Assembly: GCF_007995055.1 (NCBI RefSeq) | Contig: NZ_VOQQ01000001.1 | Span: 1,523,501 to 1,587,500, forward strand | Direction of reading: 5' to 3' | DNA: 64,000 nt | From: Sphingosinicella ginsenosidimutans | GTDB taxonomy: Bacteria; Pseudomonadota; Alphaproteobacteria; Sphingomonadales; Sphingomonadaceae | Shown: one piece after another, positions 45,082 through 54,847 of the stretch | How positions within the stretch are numbered: the stretch's first letter is position 1 | Layout: each line of letters opens with the position of its first letter | Made by a program: the position numbers and the translations under genes | The notes under the pieces: model-generated | The model's input: only the letters and a program-made list of their open reading frames with translations | Databases searched by the model: none | What the model was told of the DNA's origin: nothing

Positions 45082-46329
45082 ATGCTGAATCGGCGGATGT
45101 TTCTCGGCGCGGGGACTCTTCTCGCCGCCGGCGCGCTCGCGCCCTGGCGCAGCTTCGCGCAGGAAGCCGCCGCGGAGCTAAGGCCGATGACCGGCCATGT
45201 CGTGCCGATCTCGCGCGAGGAGCATCTGGCCCGCATCGCGCGCGCCCAGGCCCTGATGGCCGAAGCCGGGCTTGCCGCGGTCCTGATCGAGCCGGGCGCA
45301 TCGCTGACCTATTTCACCGGCGTCCAATGGTGGCGAAGTGAGCGCCTGACCGCCGCGATCCTGCCGCGCGAGGGCGGGATCGGTATCGTCACGCCCTTTT
45401 TCGAAGAGCCTTCGGTCCACGAAAGCCTCAAGGTGCCGGCGGACGTGCGCACCTGGAACGAGGACGAGGATCCGCTGCGGACTGTCGCCGGCTTCCTTCG
45501 CGACCGCCGCCTTGCCGGCCCGGTCGGGATCGAAGAGACGGTGCGCTATTTCGCCGTCGACGGCCTCCAGCGCGCGATGCCGGGCATCGAGGTGAAGAGC
45601 GCCAATCCGGTCGTGCGCGGCTGCCGGATGGTGAAATCGGACCATGAGATCGCGCTGATGCAGATCGCGTCCGACATCACGCTCGCCGCTTATCGCTACA
45701 CCTGGCCAAGGATCGAGCGCGGCATGGCCCCGCATCAGATCGGCGCGATCATGGACGGCGCGACCCGCGCGCTCGGCGGCAATCCCGAATTCTCGCTGAT
45801 CCTTCTGGGCGAGGCGGCGGCCTATCCGCACGGCTCCGGCCAGCCGCAGGCGGTGCGCGATGGCGAAGTCGTGCTGATGGACTGCGGCTGCACCGTCCAG
45901 GGCTATCAATCCGATATCTCGCGCACGTTCGTTCATGGCAGCGCCAGCGCCGAGCAGCGCCGGGTGTGGGATCAGGTTCATCAGGGCCAGCAGATCGCCT
46001 TCGCCGCGGCCCGGATCGGCGCGCCGGCCGGCAGCGTCGACGATGCGGTCCGGCGTCAATATGAAAGCTGGGGCTATGGCCCCTTCTATCGCCTTCCGGG
46101 CCTTTCGCATCGCACCGGGCACGGCATCGGCCTCGACGGGCATGAGCCGGTCAATCTCGTCCATGGCGAGACGACGCCGCTCGCCGCCGGCATGTGCTTC
46201 TCGAACGAGCCGGGCCTCTACATTCCGGGACGGTTCGGCATCCGGCTCGAAGATTGTTTCCACATGACCGCGGATGGGCCGCGCTGGTTCACGACCCCGC
46301 CGCCGTCGATCGACCGGCCGTTCGACTAG
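45082..46329 (+). CDS. Exported M24 metallopeptidase (Xaa-Pro peptidase-like)
   Basis: A 415-residue protein with a twin-arginine-type signal (LNRRMFLGAGTLLAAGALAP). A creatinase-like N-terminal domain precedes the pita-bread domain whose metal ligands are in MDCGCTVQGYQSDISRTF, HRTGHGIGLDGHEP, SNEPGLYIPG and GIRLEDCF. Acts on proline-containing peptides, probably folded before export. I choose ATG 45082, nine bases from GGGAGG; ATG 45073 is in frame but sits on the ribosome site. Confidence 0.9.
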   Translation: MLNRRMFLGAGTLLAAGALAPWRSFAQEAAAELRPMTGHVVPISREEHLARIARAQALMAEAGLAAVLIEPGASLTYFTGVQWWRSERLTAAILPREGGIGIVTPFFEEPSVHESLKVPADVRTWNEDEDPLRTVAGFLRDRRLAGPVGIEETVRYFAVDGLQRAMPGIEVKSANPVVRGCRMVKSDHEIALMQIASDITLAAYRYTWPRIERGMAPHQIGAIMDGATRALGGNPEFSLILLGEAAAYPHGSGQPQAVRDGEVVLMDCGCTVQGYQSDISRTFVHGSASAEQRRVWDQVHQGQQIAFAAARIGAPAGSVDDAVRRQYESWGYGPFYRLPGLSHRTGHGIGLDGHEPVNLVHGETTPLAAGMCFSNEPGLYIPGRFGIRLEDCFHMTADGPRWFTTPPPSIDRPFD

Positions 46330-46360
46330 GAGCGACGCCGGCACGGAAAGGGGGGACAGG

Positions 46361-46867
46361 ATGGTCTACGAAGCCTTCCACCTGAAGCGGTTCAACATCG
46401 TCATGGCGGCGCTTTGCGCCCTGCTCTCCATCCTCGGCTTTTGCGTGAACGGCGTCATCCCGACCGCGAGCACGCGCGATCACGGCGCCTCGCCGCTGGC
46501 GGGCTGGATCATAGTCGCGGTCTGCTTCGCCGTGGCGGCGATCTTCCTTCGCCGCGCGTTCGACAGCCGGCCGCTGGTGCGGGTCGACCGCAACGGCCTG
46601 TGGGCGCGCTCCTGGAGCGATGCGACCGTGCCGTGGGATCAGATCACCAGCGCCCGGCGGGTCCGGTTCAGGAACCAGGTCTCGCTCGGCTTCGATCTCA
46701 AGGATCCGTCCGCCTATCCCGCGCGCAGCCCGATCAACCGGTGGACCTCCGGGCTCAACCGCGCGACCGGCTATGGCACGATGAGCGTCAACGTCACCTA
46801 CATGACCGGCGGGGCAGGGGGGCTGATCGCGGCGATCCGGCAGTTTCGCCCGGATCTGTTCGGCTAG
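46361..46867 (+). CDS. STM3941-like hypothetical membrane protein
   Basis: A 168-residue protein with two transmembrane helices (about 14-35 and 48-68) and a soluble domain starting VRVDRNGLWARSWSDATVPW, DQITSARR, as in STM3941-type proteins related to bacterial PH domains. GGGGGACAGG precedes the ATG. Role unknown. Confidence 0.75.
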   Translation: MVYEAFHLKRFNIVMAALCALLSILGFCVNGVIPTASTRDHGASPLAGWIIVAVCFAVAAIFLRRAFDSRPLVRVDRNGLWARSWSDATVPWDQITSARRVRFRNQVSLGFDLKDPSAYPARSPINRWTSGLNRATGYGTMSVNVTYMTGGAGGLIAAIRQFRPDLFG

Positions 46868-46930
46868 GCGTTTACAGCCGGCGGTCCTCTTTCTAGCGTT
46901 CGCGGCCTCCGCATCGATTGAAGAAGGGGG

Positions 46931-47296
46931 ATGATCGTGAAGCTTCGTCTTTGTATGGCGGCCCTTGCCGCCTGTGCCGTTTCGACCGGCGCCGCGGCGC
47001 AAAACGTCACCGAACGCGATCTTGTCGGCCGCTGGGCCGAGCGCGGCAATTGCCGCGACTGGATGGCCTATAATGCCGACGGCACATGGACCCGCGCCGA
47101 CGGCAGCGGCGGCGAATGGGCGCTTCAGGGCAACACGCTCACCGCCAGCGTGAACGGCGGCAATGGCGCCGGCACCGCCACCGTACGCAAGCTTCCCGAC
47201 GGATCGATCAACCGCACCGCATCCTTCGACGGCCACACGGATCACCTGACGCGCTGCGCCGTGCCCCCTCGACGCCCGGCGGGCCGGCGCCGCTAG
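46931..47296 (+). CDS. Small exported hypothetical protein
   Basis: A 121-residue protein with a signal peptide ([20 protein letters not shown]), then [38 protein letters not shown], a lipocalin-like or beta-barrel pattern with two cysteines that could pair. No name assigned. ATG 46931 follows AAGGGGG. Followed by ispG after 40 bases. Confidence 0.7.
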   Translation: MIVKLRLCMAALAACAVSTGAAAQNVTERDLVGRWAERGNCRDWMAYNADGTWTRADGSGGEWALQGNTLTASVNGGNGAGTATVRKLPDGSINRTASFDGHTDHLTRCAVPPRRPAGRRR

Positions 47297-47336
47297 GCCG
47301 CTTTCCCTTCGGGGCGCGCCGGCCTATATCGCGCGC

Positions 47337-48461
47337 ATGTCGGTGCGCCCCTGGAGAGATATCGTCCGCCGCCAATCGCGGCAGATCATGGTCGGCAACG
47401 TGCCGGTGGGCGGCGACGCGCCGGTCACCGTCCAGACCATGACCAACACGCCGACCGCCGATGCGAAGGCGACGATCGACCAGATCCGTCGCTGCGAGGA
47501 GGTGGGGGTGGACATCATCCGCGTGTCCTGCCCGGACGTGGAGAGCACCGCGGCGATGAAGCAGATCGTGCGCGCGGCGCGGGTGCCGATCGTCGCCGAC
47601 ATCCATTTCCACTACAAGCGCGCCCTCGAGGCCGCGGATGCGGGCGCGGCCTGCCTTCGCATCAATCCGGGCAATATCGGCAGCAGCGAGCGCGTCGCCG
47701 AGGTGGTGCGCGCCGCGAAGGCGAACGGCTGCTCGATCCGCATCGGAGTCAATGCCGGCAGCCTCGAAAAGGACCTGCTCGAAAAATATGGCGAGCCCTG
47801 TCCGGAGGCTTTGGTCGAAAGCGCGCTCGATCATATCAAGATCCTGCAGGACCACGATTTCCACGAATATAAGGTCGCGGTGAAGGCCTCCGACCAGTTC
47901 CTCGCCGTCGCCGCTTATCAGCAGCTCGCCGAGGCGGTCGATTGCCCGCTCCACCTCGGCATCACCGAGGCGGGGGGCGCGCGCGCCGGCACGGTCAAGT
48001 CGGCGATCGGCATCGGCTCGCTGCTCTGGTTCGGCATCGGCGACACGATCCGCGTCAGCCTGTCGGCCGAGCCGGAGGAGGAGGTGCGCGTCGGGTTCGA
48101 GATCCTGAAGGCGCTCGGCATCCGCAATCGCGGCGTCCGCGTCGTCTCCTGCCCCTCCTGCGCGCGGCAGGGGTTCGACGTGATCCGCACCGTCCAGGCG
48201 CTGGAGGAACGGCTCGGCCATATCCGCACGCCGATGTCGCTCTCGGTGCTCGGCTGCGTCGTCAACGGCCCCGGCGAGGCGCGCGAGACCGACATCGGCC
48301 TCACCGGCGGCGGCAACGGCAAGCATATGGTCTATCTCTCCGGCGTCACCGATCATCATGTCCAGGACGCCGACATGATCGACCATATCGTGAAGCTCGT
48401 CGAAGCGAAGGCGGCGGAGATCGAGGCGGCGGCGGCGGCCGTGCCGGTGGCGGCCGAGTGA
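47337..48461 (+). CDS. ispG: 4-hydroxy-3-methylbut-2-enyl diphosphate synthase
   Basis: Penultimate enzyme of the MEP isoprenoid pathway, a [4Fe-4S] reductive dehydratase. The 374-residue protein has [29 protein letters not shown], and the cluster cysteines in [13 protein letters not shown] and [13 protein letters not shown]. Ends in an Ala-rich tail. Its stop overlaps the next gene's GTG start (GTGA). Confidence 0.96.
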   Translation: MSVRPWRDIVRRQSRQIMVGNVPVGGDAPVTVQTMTNTPTADAKATIDQIRRCEEVGVDIIRVSCPDVESTAAMKQIVRAARVPIVADIHFHYKRALEAADAGAACLRINPGNIGSSERVAEVVRAAKANGCSIRIGVNAGSLEKDLLEKYGEPCPEALVESALDHIKILQDHDFHEYKVAVKASDQFLAVAAYQQLAEAVDCPLHLGITEAGGARAGTVKSAIGIGSLLWFGIGDTIRVSLSAEPEEEVRVGFEILKALGIRNRGVRVVSCPSCARQGFDVIRTVQALEERLGHIRTPMSLSVLGCVVNGPGEARETDIGLTGGGNGKHMVYLSGVTDHHVQDADMIDHIVKLVEAKAAEIEAAAAAVPVAAE

Positions 48462-48739
48462 GCAGCCGGACGACTGAGACCGGGGCGCCCGTTCAGCGGA
48501 CGAAGCGCGCGGTCGGCGCCAGGGCGACGGGCGTCGGCGCGACGGGCGCCTCGGCGCTGGGCGCGACTGCGATCGGCGCGCTGCTGCTCGGCAGCATGGC
48601 GATCGGCGCGATGGCCTTCGGCGCCCTCGCGATCGGCCGGCTCGGCATCGGCAAGGCCCGGATCCGCAAGCTCAGGATCGACGAGCTGGAGGTCGGGCGG
48701 CTGATCCGCCTCGACGACGCGACCCGCCAAGACCGGTAG
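48458..48739 (+). CDS. Small repeat protein, likely beta-helical
   Basis: Ninety-three residues from a GTG overlapping the ispG stop. After a polar start it consists of imperfect five-residue units with a small aliphatic residue then Gly: [25 protein letters not shown], then [20 protein letters not shown]. Regular A(I/L)G pentads suggest a pentapeptide-like solenoid, here moving from hydrophobic to charged rungs. I do not recognise the family. Coupled to ispG, with DMT transporter six bases downstream. Confidence 0.7.
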   Translation: MSSRTTETGAPVQRTKRAVGARATGVGATGASALGATAIGALLLGSMAIGAMAFGALAIGRLGIGKARIRKLRIDELEVGRLIRLDDATRQDR

Positions 48740-48744
48740 GCGAC

Positions 48745-49647
48745 ATGTCCGCGGACGGCCGCACATCGGTGGCGACCGCCTTCGCCGTGGCGACGCTCGG
48801 AATCGCGACCTTTTCCGGCATGGATGCGCTGATGAAGCATCTCGCCATCGCGATCGGCACCTATAATGCTTTGCTGTGGCGGACGCTGGCGGGCGCGATC
48901 TTCGGCGGGATCGCCTATTTCGCGCTCGGCAATCGCTGGCCGTCGCGCGAAGCGATGCGCGTCCACCTGATCCGCGGCATCCTTTCGGTGTTCATGGCGC
49001 TGACCTTCTTCTGGGGGCTGGCGCGGGTGCCGCTGGCGCAGGGCGTCGCGCTCGCCTTCGTCGCACCGCTCATCGCGCTCTATCTCGCCGCGGTGATCCT
49101 GAAGGAACGGATCGAGCGCCGCGCCATCTATGCCTCGCTGCTCGGCCTCGCCGGCGTCGCCGTGATCCTCGCCGGGCAGGCCGAGGCCGATCTCGGGCCG
49201 GAGGCGCTGAAGGGCTCGATCGCGATCCTCTGCTCGGCCTGCCTCTATGCCTGGAACATCATCCTGATGCGCCAGCAGGCTCTGGTCGCGAGGCCGGTCG
49301 AGATCGCCTTCTTCATGAGCACGTTGATGAGCGCCGGCTTCCTCCTCGCCGGACCCTGGCTCGCAGAGATTCCACCGCGCGCCGAATGGCCGGCGGTGGC
49401 CGGCGCGGCCGTGCTCGCCTTCACATCGCTGATGCTGCTTTCGTGGGCCTATGCGCGGGCACAGGCGCAGCATCTCGCGCCGGTGGAATATACCGCCTTC
49501 ATCTGGGCGAGCCTGTTCGGCTTCCTGATCTTCCACGAGCCGGTGCGGCCGCTCACCCTTGCCGGCGCGGCGATGATCGTCGGCGCCTGCCTGATCGCGG
49601 CGCGCCGCCGCCCGGCACCGGTGGCGGACGTCGAAGCGCAGATCTAG
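48745..49647 (+). CDS. DMT-family transporter (EamA)
   Basis: A 300-residue protein with ten transmembrane helices in two EamA repeats; VPLAQGVALAFVAPLIALYL and YTAFIWASLFGFLIFHEPVR are typical helix 4 and 9 segments. Exports or exchanges small metabolites; substrate unknown. Follows ispG and the repeat protein closely, so co-transcribed. Overlaps the convergent DUF1345 gene by four bases. Confidence 0.9.
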   Translation: MSADGRTSVATAFAVATLGIATFSGMDALMKHLAIAIGTYNALLWRTLAGAIFGGIAYFALGNRWPSREAMRVHLIRGILSVFMALTFFWGLARVPLAQGVALAFVAPLIALYLAAVILKERIERRAIYASLLGLAGVAVILAGQAEADLGPEALKGSIAILCSACLYAWNIILMRQQALVARPVEIAFFMSTLMSAGFLLAGPWLAEIPPRAEWPAVAGAAVLAFTSLMLLSWAYARAQAQHLAPVEYTAFIWASLFGFLIFHEPVRPLTLAGAAMIVGACLIAARRRPAPVADVEAQI

Positions 49648-50291
49648 CCGCCGCCGAGCACGTTGATCGTGAAGGCGAGCACGCCGATGTTGAAGACGAA
49701 GGCGGCGAAGCTGTGGGCGATCGCGATGCGGCGGATCGCGCGGCTGGTGATGTCGGTGTCGGATGTCTGGAAGGTCATTCCGAGCGTGAAGGAGAAATAG
49801 AGGAAATCGGTGTAATCCGGTTCGCTCGTCCCCGGAAAATCGATCCCCTTCGCATCCCCGCCGCTGCCGCCCGCCGTGTAGAAGAGATGGGCATAATGGA
49901 GCGCGTAGATGACGTTGGAGAACAGCCACGAAAGCGTCAGCGTCGCGACGATGAGCGCGATGCCCCCGGCGGATTGCCGGTCGGCCCCCATCACCTCGGA
50001 GCCGACCGTGACCATGATCACCAGGCTCACCGCCGCGGTCATCACGAGCAGCAGCACCCGGTTGGCGTCATTCTCCTTGGCGTGGCGCCGGATGGTCCGC
50101 GCGCCGTCGCGGAGCAGCGGGGCGCAGATCGCAAGGAAGATCACGGCCGCGAGATCGAAGCCGAGCATGAGCCCGAGCATCCAGCCGAGTGCGAGGCCGC
50201 CGGCCACCGCGCCGCTGGCGAAGAGCAGCACGAAAGCGAGGAATCGCACCGGCATGAACCAATTGCCCAGTCCGACGCGGCGCTTCTCCAT
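49644..50291 (-). CDS. DUF1345 membrane protein
   Basis: A 215-residue protein with five or six transmembrane helices. The segment DYTDFLYFSFTLGMTFQTSD with following TSRAIRRIAIAHS is the DUF1345 signature, which looks like a pore-loop region of a channel. Function unknown. Divergent from the SMR transporter gene. Confidence 0.88.
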   Translation of the reverse strand: MEKRRVGLGNWFMPVRFLAFVLLFASGAVAGGLALGWMLGLMLGFDLAAVIFLAICAPLLRDGARTIRRHAKENDANRVLLLVMTAAVSLVIMVTVGSEVMGADRQSAGGIALIVATLTLSWLFSNVIYALHYAHLFYTAGGSGGDAKGIDFPGTSEPDYTDFLYFSFTLGMTFQTSDTDITSRAIRRIAIAHSFAAFVFNIGVLAFTINVLGGG

Positions 50292-50358
50292 GCCGACACG
50301 GTAGCGCGGGCGGCGCGGTCAGGCTAACCCAATCTCGCTCGATTGTCGGGAGACCGGA

Positions 50359-50673
50359 TTGGCCTGGCTGCTGCTCATCATTGGCGGTTTGTTCGAAGTC
50401 GGCTTCACGACGTCGCTTCGTTTCGTCGAGGGCTTTCGCAACCTGCCCTGGACACTCGCTTTCCTGGTCTCGGTCGCGCTCTCCATGGGCCTGCTCGAGC
50501 GGGCGGCGCGGACCATCCCGATGGGGACGGCCTATGCCGTCTGGGGCGGGATCGGCGCGATCGGCACGGTGCTGGTCGGCATGGCCTGGTTCGAGGAGCC
50601 GGCGAGCCTGGTGCGCGCGCTCCTCATCCTCGGCATCGTCGCCTGCATCGCCGCGCTGAAGCTCACCGCATGA
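50359..50673 (+). CDS. SMR-family transporter (SugE/Gdx-like)
   Basis: A 104-residue, four-helix small multidrug resistance protein: WLLLIIGGLFEVGFTTSLRF carries the essential membrane glutamate, and GTAYAVWGGIGAIGTVLVGM the conserved helix 3. The family exports guanidinium or quaternary amines; Gdx/SugE type is likely but not proved. Start is a TTG at 50359 with GGGAG upstream. Overlaps the TfoX-like gene (ATGA). Confidence 0.85.
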   Translation: MAWLLLIIGGLFEVGFTTSLRFVEGFRNLPWTLAFLVSVALSMGLLERAARTIPMGTAYAVWGGIGAIGTVLVGMAWFEEPASLVRALLILGIVACIAALKLTA

Positions 50674-51017
50674 GCATCGACATGGGCCTTTATGCCTGGG
50701 TGCAGGAGGCGCTGGAGCCGATGGGAACGGTGACGATGCGCAAGATGATGGGCGGCGCGACGCTCTATCTCGACGGCATCATCTTCGCGATCCTTCACAG
50801 CGACGACATCTGGTTCAAGGCGGACAAGGAGACCGATGCGGTCTGGGACGCGCAGGGCTGCCCCAAATTCTCGATCACGCTCAAGGACGGGTGGGTCGAC
50901 GTCATGAACTATCGCCGCGCGCCGATCGACGTGCATGACGATGCCGAGGCGATGCAGCGTTGGGCGCGCCTGGGCGTTGAAGCGGGGATGCGAAGGCCGA
51001 TCAAGCGCAAGACGTGA
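50670..51017 (+). CDS. TfoX N-terminal domain protein
   Basis: A 115-residue protein matching the TfoX/Sxy N-domain: VTMRKMMGGATLYLDGIIFA, then ILHSDDIWFKADK. It lacks the C-terminal domain of competence regulators; stand-alone N-domains are common and undefined. Coupled to the SMR gene upstream (ATGA) and the KTSC gene downstream. Confidence 0.85.
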   Translation: MSIDMGLYAWVQEALEPMGTVTMRKMMGGATLYLDGIIFAILHSDDIWFKADKETDAVWDAQGCPKFSITLKDGWVDVMNYRRAPIDVHDDAEAMQRWARLGVEAGMRRPIKRKT

Positions 51018-51265
51018 TGGCTGGGGTCCGCGCCGCCAGCTTCCCCGATTCGAGCGCGATCACGCGCGCCGCCTACGATCCCGATCGCCGGGTGCTCGAT
51101 CTCTGGTATGCCGGCGGCGACCGTTATTCCTATTTCGACGTGCCCGCGCAGGTCTACGAGCGTCTGCGCGCCGCGCCGTCGGCGGGCGCCTTCGTCAACG
51201 CCGAGGTGAAGCCCGTCTATCGCCACGAAATCGAGCCGGGGCGGCGGCGATTCCGGCCCGATTAG
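51017..51265 (+). CDS. KTSC domain protein
   Basis: Eighty-two residues that match the KTSC fold: [58 protein letters not shown] domains occur alone or on nucleic-acid enzymes; role unknown. ATG 51017 overlaps the TfoX stop by one base; GTG 51014 is an alternative. Converges on the amidase gene with four bases shared. Confidence 0.85.
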   Translation: MAGVRAASFPDSSAITRAAYDPDRRVLDLWYAGGDRYSYFDVPAQVYERLRAAPSAGAFVNAEVKPVYRHEIEPGRRRFRPD

Positions 51266-52797
51266 CGCTCCGCCGGGCCCAGATGGCGGGCGATGTCCGG
51301 CTGCGCCTCGATCGAGGCGGGGAAGGTGGGATCGACGCGCTTGTGCGAGGCCTGTTCATAGGCATAGCCGAGCGCGAGGATCCGCGCATCGTCCCACTTG
51401 GCGCCGATGAAGGAGAGGCCGACCGGAAGCCCGCGCACCTGGCCCATCGGCACGGTGAGGTGCGGATAGCCGGCCACCGCGGCGAGGCCCCCCGCGCCGC
51501 CGCCTGAAATCTGGTCGCCGCTGACCACGTCGATCGGCCAGGCGGGCGGCATGGTCGGGCCGACCAATGCGACGACATCGTTGTCGCGCAGCAGCCGATC
51601 GATCCCCTCTGGCCCAGCGAGCCGAAGGCTGGTCGCGCGCGCCGCGGCATAAGCGGCGTCGAGGCCGTTCGTCGCCTCGGCCTGCTCGAACAGCTCCTGC
51701 CCGAAGAAGACCAGCTCGTCGTCCGCATGGGCGCGGTTGAAGGCGATCAGATCGGCGAGCGTGCGGGTCCGCACGTCGGCCGGCAGGGTCGCCAGATAGG
51801 CGTTCATGTCGTGCTTGAGCTCGGCGAGAAGCACGGTGAGCTCGTTGCGGCCGATCTCGTCGCGCCCCTCGAAATGGTCGATGTCGACCAGGGTCGCGCC
51901 CTGCGCGCGCAGCGTCGCCAGCGCTTCCTCGAACGGCGCGTCGGTGCCGAATCCGGAGGCGAAGCGCATCACCCCGATCCTGACGCCGCGCAGCGCATCG
52001 GGGCGCAGGCCGGCGGTGAAATCGGTGCGATGGGCATCGGCCTGCGCCGTGGCTGGATCGGCCGGGTCGGTGCCGGCGATCGCGTTGAGGACCAACGCGG
52101 CATCGCGCACCGTGCGGGTCATCGGCCCGGCCGTGTCCTGGCTGTGGCTGATCGGCACGATATGGGTGCGGCTGACGAGGCCTACGGTCGGCTTGAAGCC
52201 GACGATGCCGTTGACCGCGGCCGGGCAGGTGATCGACCCGTCGGTTTCCGTCCCGATCGCGGCCGGGACCATGCCCGCAGCCACCGCCGCGCCGCTCCCC
52301 GAACTCGATCCGCAGGGGTTTCGGTCGAGCGCATGGGGGTTGCGGGTCTGGCCGCCGACCGCGCTCCACCCGGAGATGGAGTGCGACGAGCGGATATTGG
52401 CCCATTCGCTGAGGTTGGTCTTGCCGACGATCACCGCGCCGGCCGCACGCAGCCGCGCGACCAACGGCGCGTCGCGATGCGTGACATTGGCGGCGAGCGC
52501 CAGGCTCCCCGCCGTGGTCGGCAACGGCCCGTCGGTCTCGATATTGTCCTTGATCAGGATCGGCATGCCGAACAGCGGCCCGCGCGCGCGCCGCATCCGA
52601 TCGAGCGCGCGGGCCTGGTCCATCGCCGTCGGATCGACCGCGATCACCGCGTTGACGCGCGGATTCAGCGCCTCGATCCGTTGCAGCGCCGCCTCGGTAT
52701 TGCGTTCGGCAAGCGTCGCGGGGTCGCCGTCCTGCGCCTCGGCCGCGGCGCCGGCGAGCAGGGTGGCGGCGGCGGCGAGGAGCAGGCTGGGCGTCAT
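51262..52797 (-). CDS. Exported amidase-signature hydrolase
   Basis: A 511-residue amidase with signal peptide ([18 protein letters not shown]). Catalytic Ser-cisSer-Lys triad: Lys83 in PILIKDN, cis-Ser in [13 protein letters not shown], nucleophile in [12 protein letters not shown] (Ser188). Hydrolyses amides in the periplasm; substrate unknown. Ten bases downstream of the M61 peptidase gene on the same strand, so probably one transcription unit for peptide scavenging. Confidence 0.92.
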   Translation of the reverse strand: MTPSLLLAAAATLLAGAAAEAQDGDPATLAERNTEAALQRIEALNPRVNAVIAVDPTAMDQARALDRMRRARGPLFGMPILIKDNIETDGPLPTTAGSLALAANVTHRDAPLVARLRAAGAVIVGKTNLSEWANIRSSHSISGWSAVGGQTRNPHALDRNPCGSSSGSGAAVAAGMVPAAIGTETDGSITCPAAVNGIVGFKPTVGLVSRTHIVPISHSQDTAGPMTRTVRDAALVLNAIAGTDPADPATAQADAHRTDFTAGLRPDALRGVRIGVMRFASGFGTDAPFEEALATLRAQGATLVDIDHFEGRDEIGRNELTVLLAELKHDMNAYLATLPADVRTRTLADLIAFNRAHADDELVFFGQELFEQAEATNGLDAAYAAARATSLRLAGPEGIDRLLRDNDVVALVGPTMPPAWPIDVVSGDQISGGGAGGLAAVAGYPHLTVPMGQVRGLPVGLSFIGAKWDDARILALGYAYEQASHKRVDPTFPASIEAQPDIARHLGPAER

Positions 52798-52806
52798 CTC
52801 TTCCCC

Positions 52807-54738
52807 CTAGTCGATCGGGCTCAGCAAGGCGTCGAGGCCGGACGGGCCGGTGCCGACGCGCTCCAGCGTCGGATAACGAAGGCCGTCATGATAATCGATC
52901 GATACCTCGCGATAATGGTCGCCCTGCTTCACGAGCAGGCGGATCGGCGTGCGGGTGCCCTGGGCCGCGCGGATCGCTTCGCGCATGTTGTCGTGCGAAT
53001 AGGCATCGCCGTTGACCGCGACGATCGTCGTGCCGTTGGTCAGGCCCGCGTTGAACGGCGGCGAATCCCAGGAAACGGTCCGCACCGCGCCACCTTCGCC
53101 GATCGTCATGCCAAGCGAGAAGGTGAGGTCGAGGATCTTGCGCGCCTGCTCACGCGACTTCCAGTAATCGGACGGCGTGTCGCGATAGACCAGGCGGTAG
53201 CCGCCGGCCGCGATCCAGTCGAGCGGGGCATGGGGGCGGACCGCATCGACCCGGTCGTGGAGGAAGGTCGCCCAGTCGAACGGCGCGACCCCGTTCAGCG
53301 TCGTCACCACATCGTCGAACGTGTAGGTGGCAAGGCCCTGGTCGCCCGGATTGATGCCGAAGAAGGCGCGGGCGAAATCGTTGATCGACCGTGCCCCATG
53401 GGTGAGCTCCCGGATCTTGGCGTCGACGTCGAGCCAGACGAGCTGGCCTTCGGAATAATAATCCTCGCTGCGCTGCCAGCTCGTCCAGCTTTGCGGGCGG
53501 CGCTGGTTGATGATCGGATCGTTGGTCGTGTCGACCAGCGGGCGCCACTGGCGGCCCGGCAGCGTGTCGTAATAGGCAGCGGTCTGGGCGAGCGCGTCGC
53601 GCACGTCCTGGACCGGCATCAGGCCGGAGCGGGCGGAGAGCACATAGCCCCAGAACTGCGTCTGCCCCTCATAGACCCACAGCAGGCTGTCGCGCATCGG
53701 CACGTTGTAATTGGGCGTCCAAAGGTCCGCGCCGCGGCGATACTTGCCGTTCCAGCTGTGCGTGGATTCGTGGGCCAGCAGGTCGCGCCCCGCGGAGCCT
53801 TGCGCCCATTCCGTGAAATAAGCGGGCTTCGCGCTGTTTTCCGAGCTTCGCAGATGTTCGAGCCCGATGCCGCCGAGCTCGTCGGTGAGCGCGAGCAGGA
53901 ATTCGTAGCGGTTGAAATGCTGGGTTCCGAACAGCCGCAATTCCTGCTCGACGAGGTTGCGGTGCGCCTGGATCTGCTCGGGCGTCGCGGCGAGATAGCG
54001 CGGCGCATCGGCGAAGATGTTGAGGGCGACATTGTGGCCCAGATCCTCGCGCCGATAATAGCGGCCGGCGAACATCGGCGAATCGACCAGCGTCTCATAG
54101 GGCACCGGGCGGTAGGAGACGCGGCCGCCATCGCGGCTCGCGACGTCGAGCGAGGTCGCCGCCTGCCAGCCGTCGGGCAAGAGCGCGGTCGCCTGCATGG
54201 TGATGCCGCGCGTGAAATAGCCGGCTGGGTAGAAGGACACCTTCTCCCACTGGATGTTGAGGATGTTGGGCGTCATTTCGACGCGGCCCTGGCCGCTCGC
54301 GACGGCGGAGAGATGCTGGAATCGCACGACGATCTCGCGCACGCCCTGCGGCACGTCGATGTGGAAGGCGTAGACATCCACCGGATCGCGCCGCCAGTTG
54401 AGCGCGCGGCCGTTGGCGGTGAAGCTGATCCCCGCGACGCTCGCGATCGGCCCCGACGGGCTGTGATTGCCCGGCAGCCATTTCGGATAGAGCAAGGTCA
54501 TCGGCCCCGCCTGGGCGACGGGGATCGTCTCGGTCACCTGGAAGATGCCGCGCGTCGTATCGGTCGCGTTGACTTCGAGCCGGATCGTGCCGGGATAGGG
54601 AATGTCGCGCGGCGCCGGAATCGTATCGGCATAAGGCAGCGGCTGCGGCACCGCCTGGCCGACCTGGGCGACGAGGGGCGCGCCGGCGGACGCGGCGAGG
54701 ACAAGTGCAAGGGCGAACAGGGGAAAGCGGCGCATCAT
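52807..54738 (-). CDS. Exported M61 family peptidase with PDZ domain
   Basis: A 643-residue protein with signal peptide (FPLFALALVLAASAGAPLVAQ). The zinc motif HESTH lies near residue 321 in LLAHESTHSWNGKY; the downstream ligand is in LLWVYEGQTQFWG. A C-terminal PDZ domain (FNAGLTNGTTIVAVNGDAYS) follows. M61 enzymes are glycyl aminopeptidases. ATG 54738 and 54735 are adjacent. Divergent from hisS. Confidence 0.92.
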   Translation of the reverse strand: MMRRFPLFALALVLAASAGAPLVAQVGQAVPQPLPYADTIPAPRDIPYPGTIRLEVNATDTTRGIFQVTETIPVAQAGPMTLLYPKWLPGNHSPSGPIASVAGISFTANGRALNWRRDPVDVYAFHIDVPQGVREIVVRFQHLSAVASGQGRVEMTPNILNIQWEKVSFYPAGYFTRGITMQATALLPDGWQAATSLDVASRDGGRVSYRPVPYETLVDSPMFAGRYYRREDLGHNVALNIFADAPRYLAATPEQIQAHRNLVEQELRLFGTQHFNRYEFLLALTDELGGIGLEHLRSSENSAKPAYFTEWAQGSAGRDLLAHESTHSWNGKYRRGADLWTPNYNVPMRDSLLWVYEGQTQFWGYVLSARSGLMPVQDVRDALAQTAAYYDTLPGRQWRPLVDTTNDPIINQRRPQSWTSWQRSEDYYSEGQLVWLDVDAKIRELTHGARSINDFARAFFGINPGDQGLATYTFDDVVTTLNGVAPFDWATFLHDRVDAVRPHAPLDWIAAGGYRLVYRDTPSDYWKSREQARKILDLTFSLGMTIGEGGAVRTVSWDSPPFNAGLTNGTTIVAVNGDAYSHDNMREAIRAAQGTRTPIRLLVKQGDHYREVSIDYHDGLRYPTLERVGTGPSGLDALLSPID

Positions 54739-54847
54739 GATCTCCGGCTGGACTCGCAATCCGGGGGTCATAGGGCCGCGCCCGCGCGCTCGTCCAGCCG
54801 CGCGCCGCCCTTCCCTCGCGCGCCAAAGCTGCTAAAGGCCGCCCCCC

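Noticed and set aside
41528..45301. Open frame of about 1250 codons on the minus strand
   Set aside because: It runs across SPFH, Arc-like, acyltransferase and LytTR genes that are all well supported by motifs; no domain in the long frame.
50292..50358. Guanidine riboswitch before the SMR transporter gene
   Set aside because: GGTCAGG and GC-rich stretches vaguely recall guanidine-III, but the gap is only 67 bases and I cannot form the conserved stems or see paired ACGR loops.
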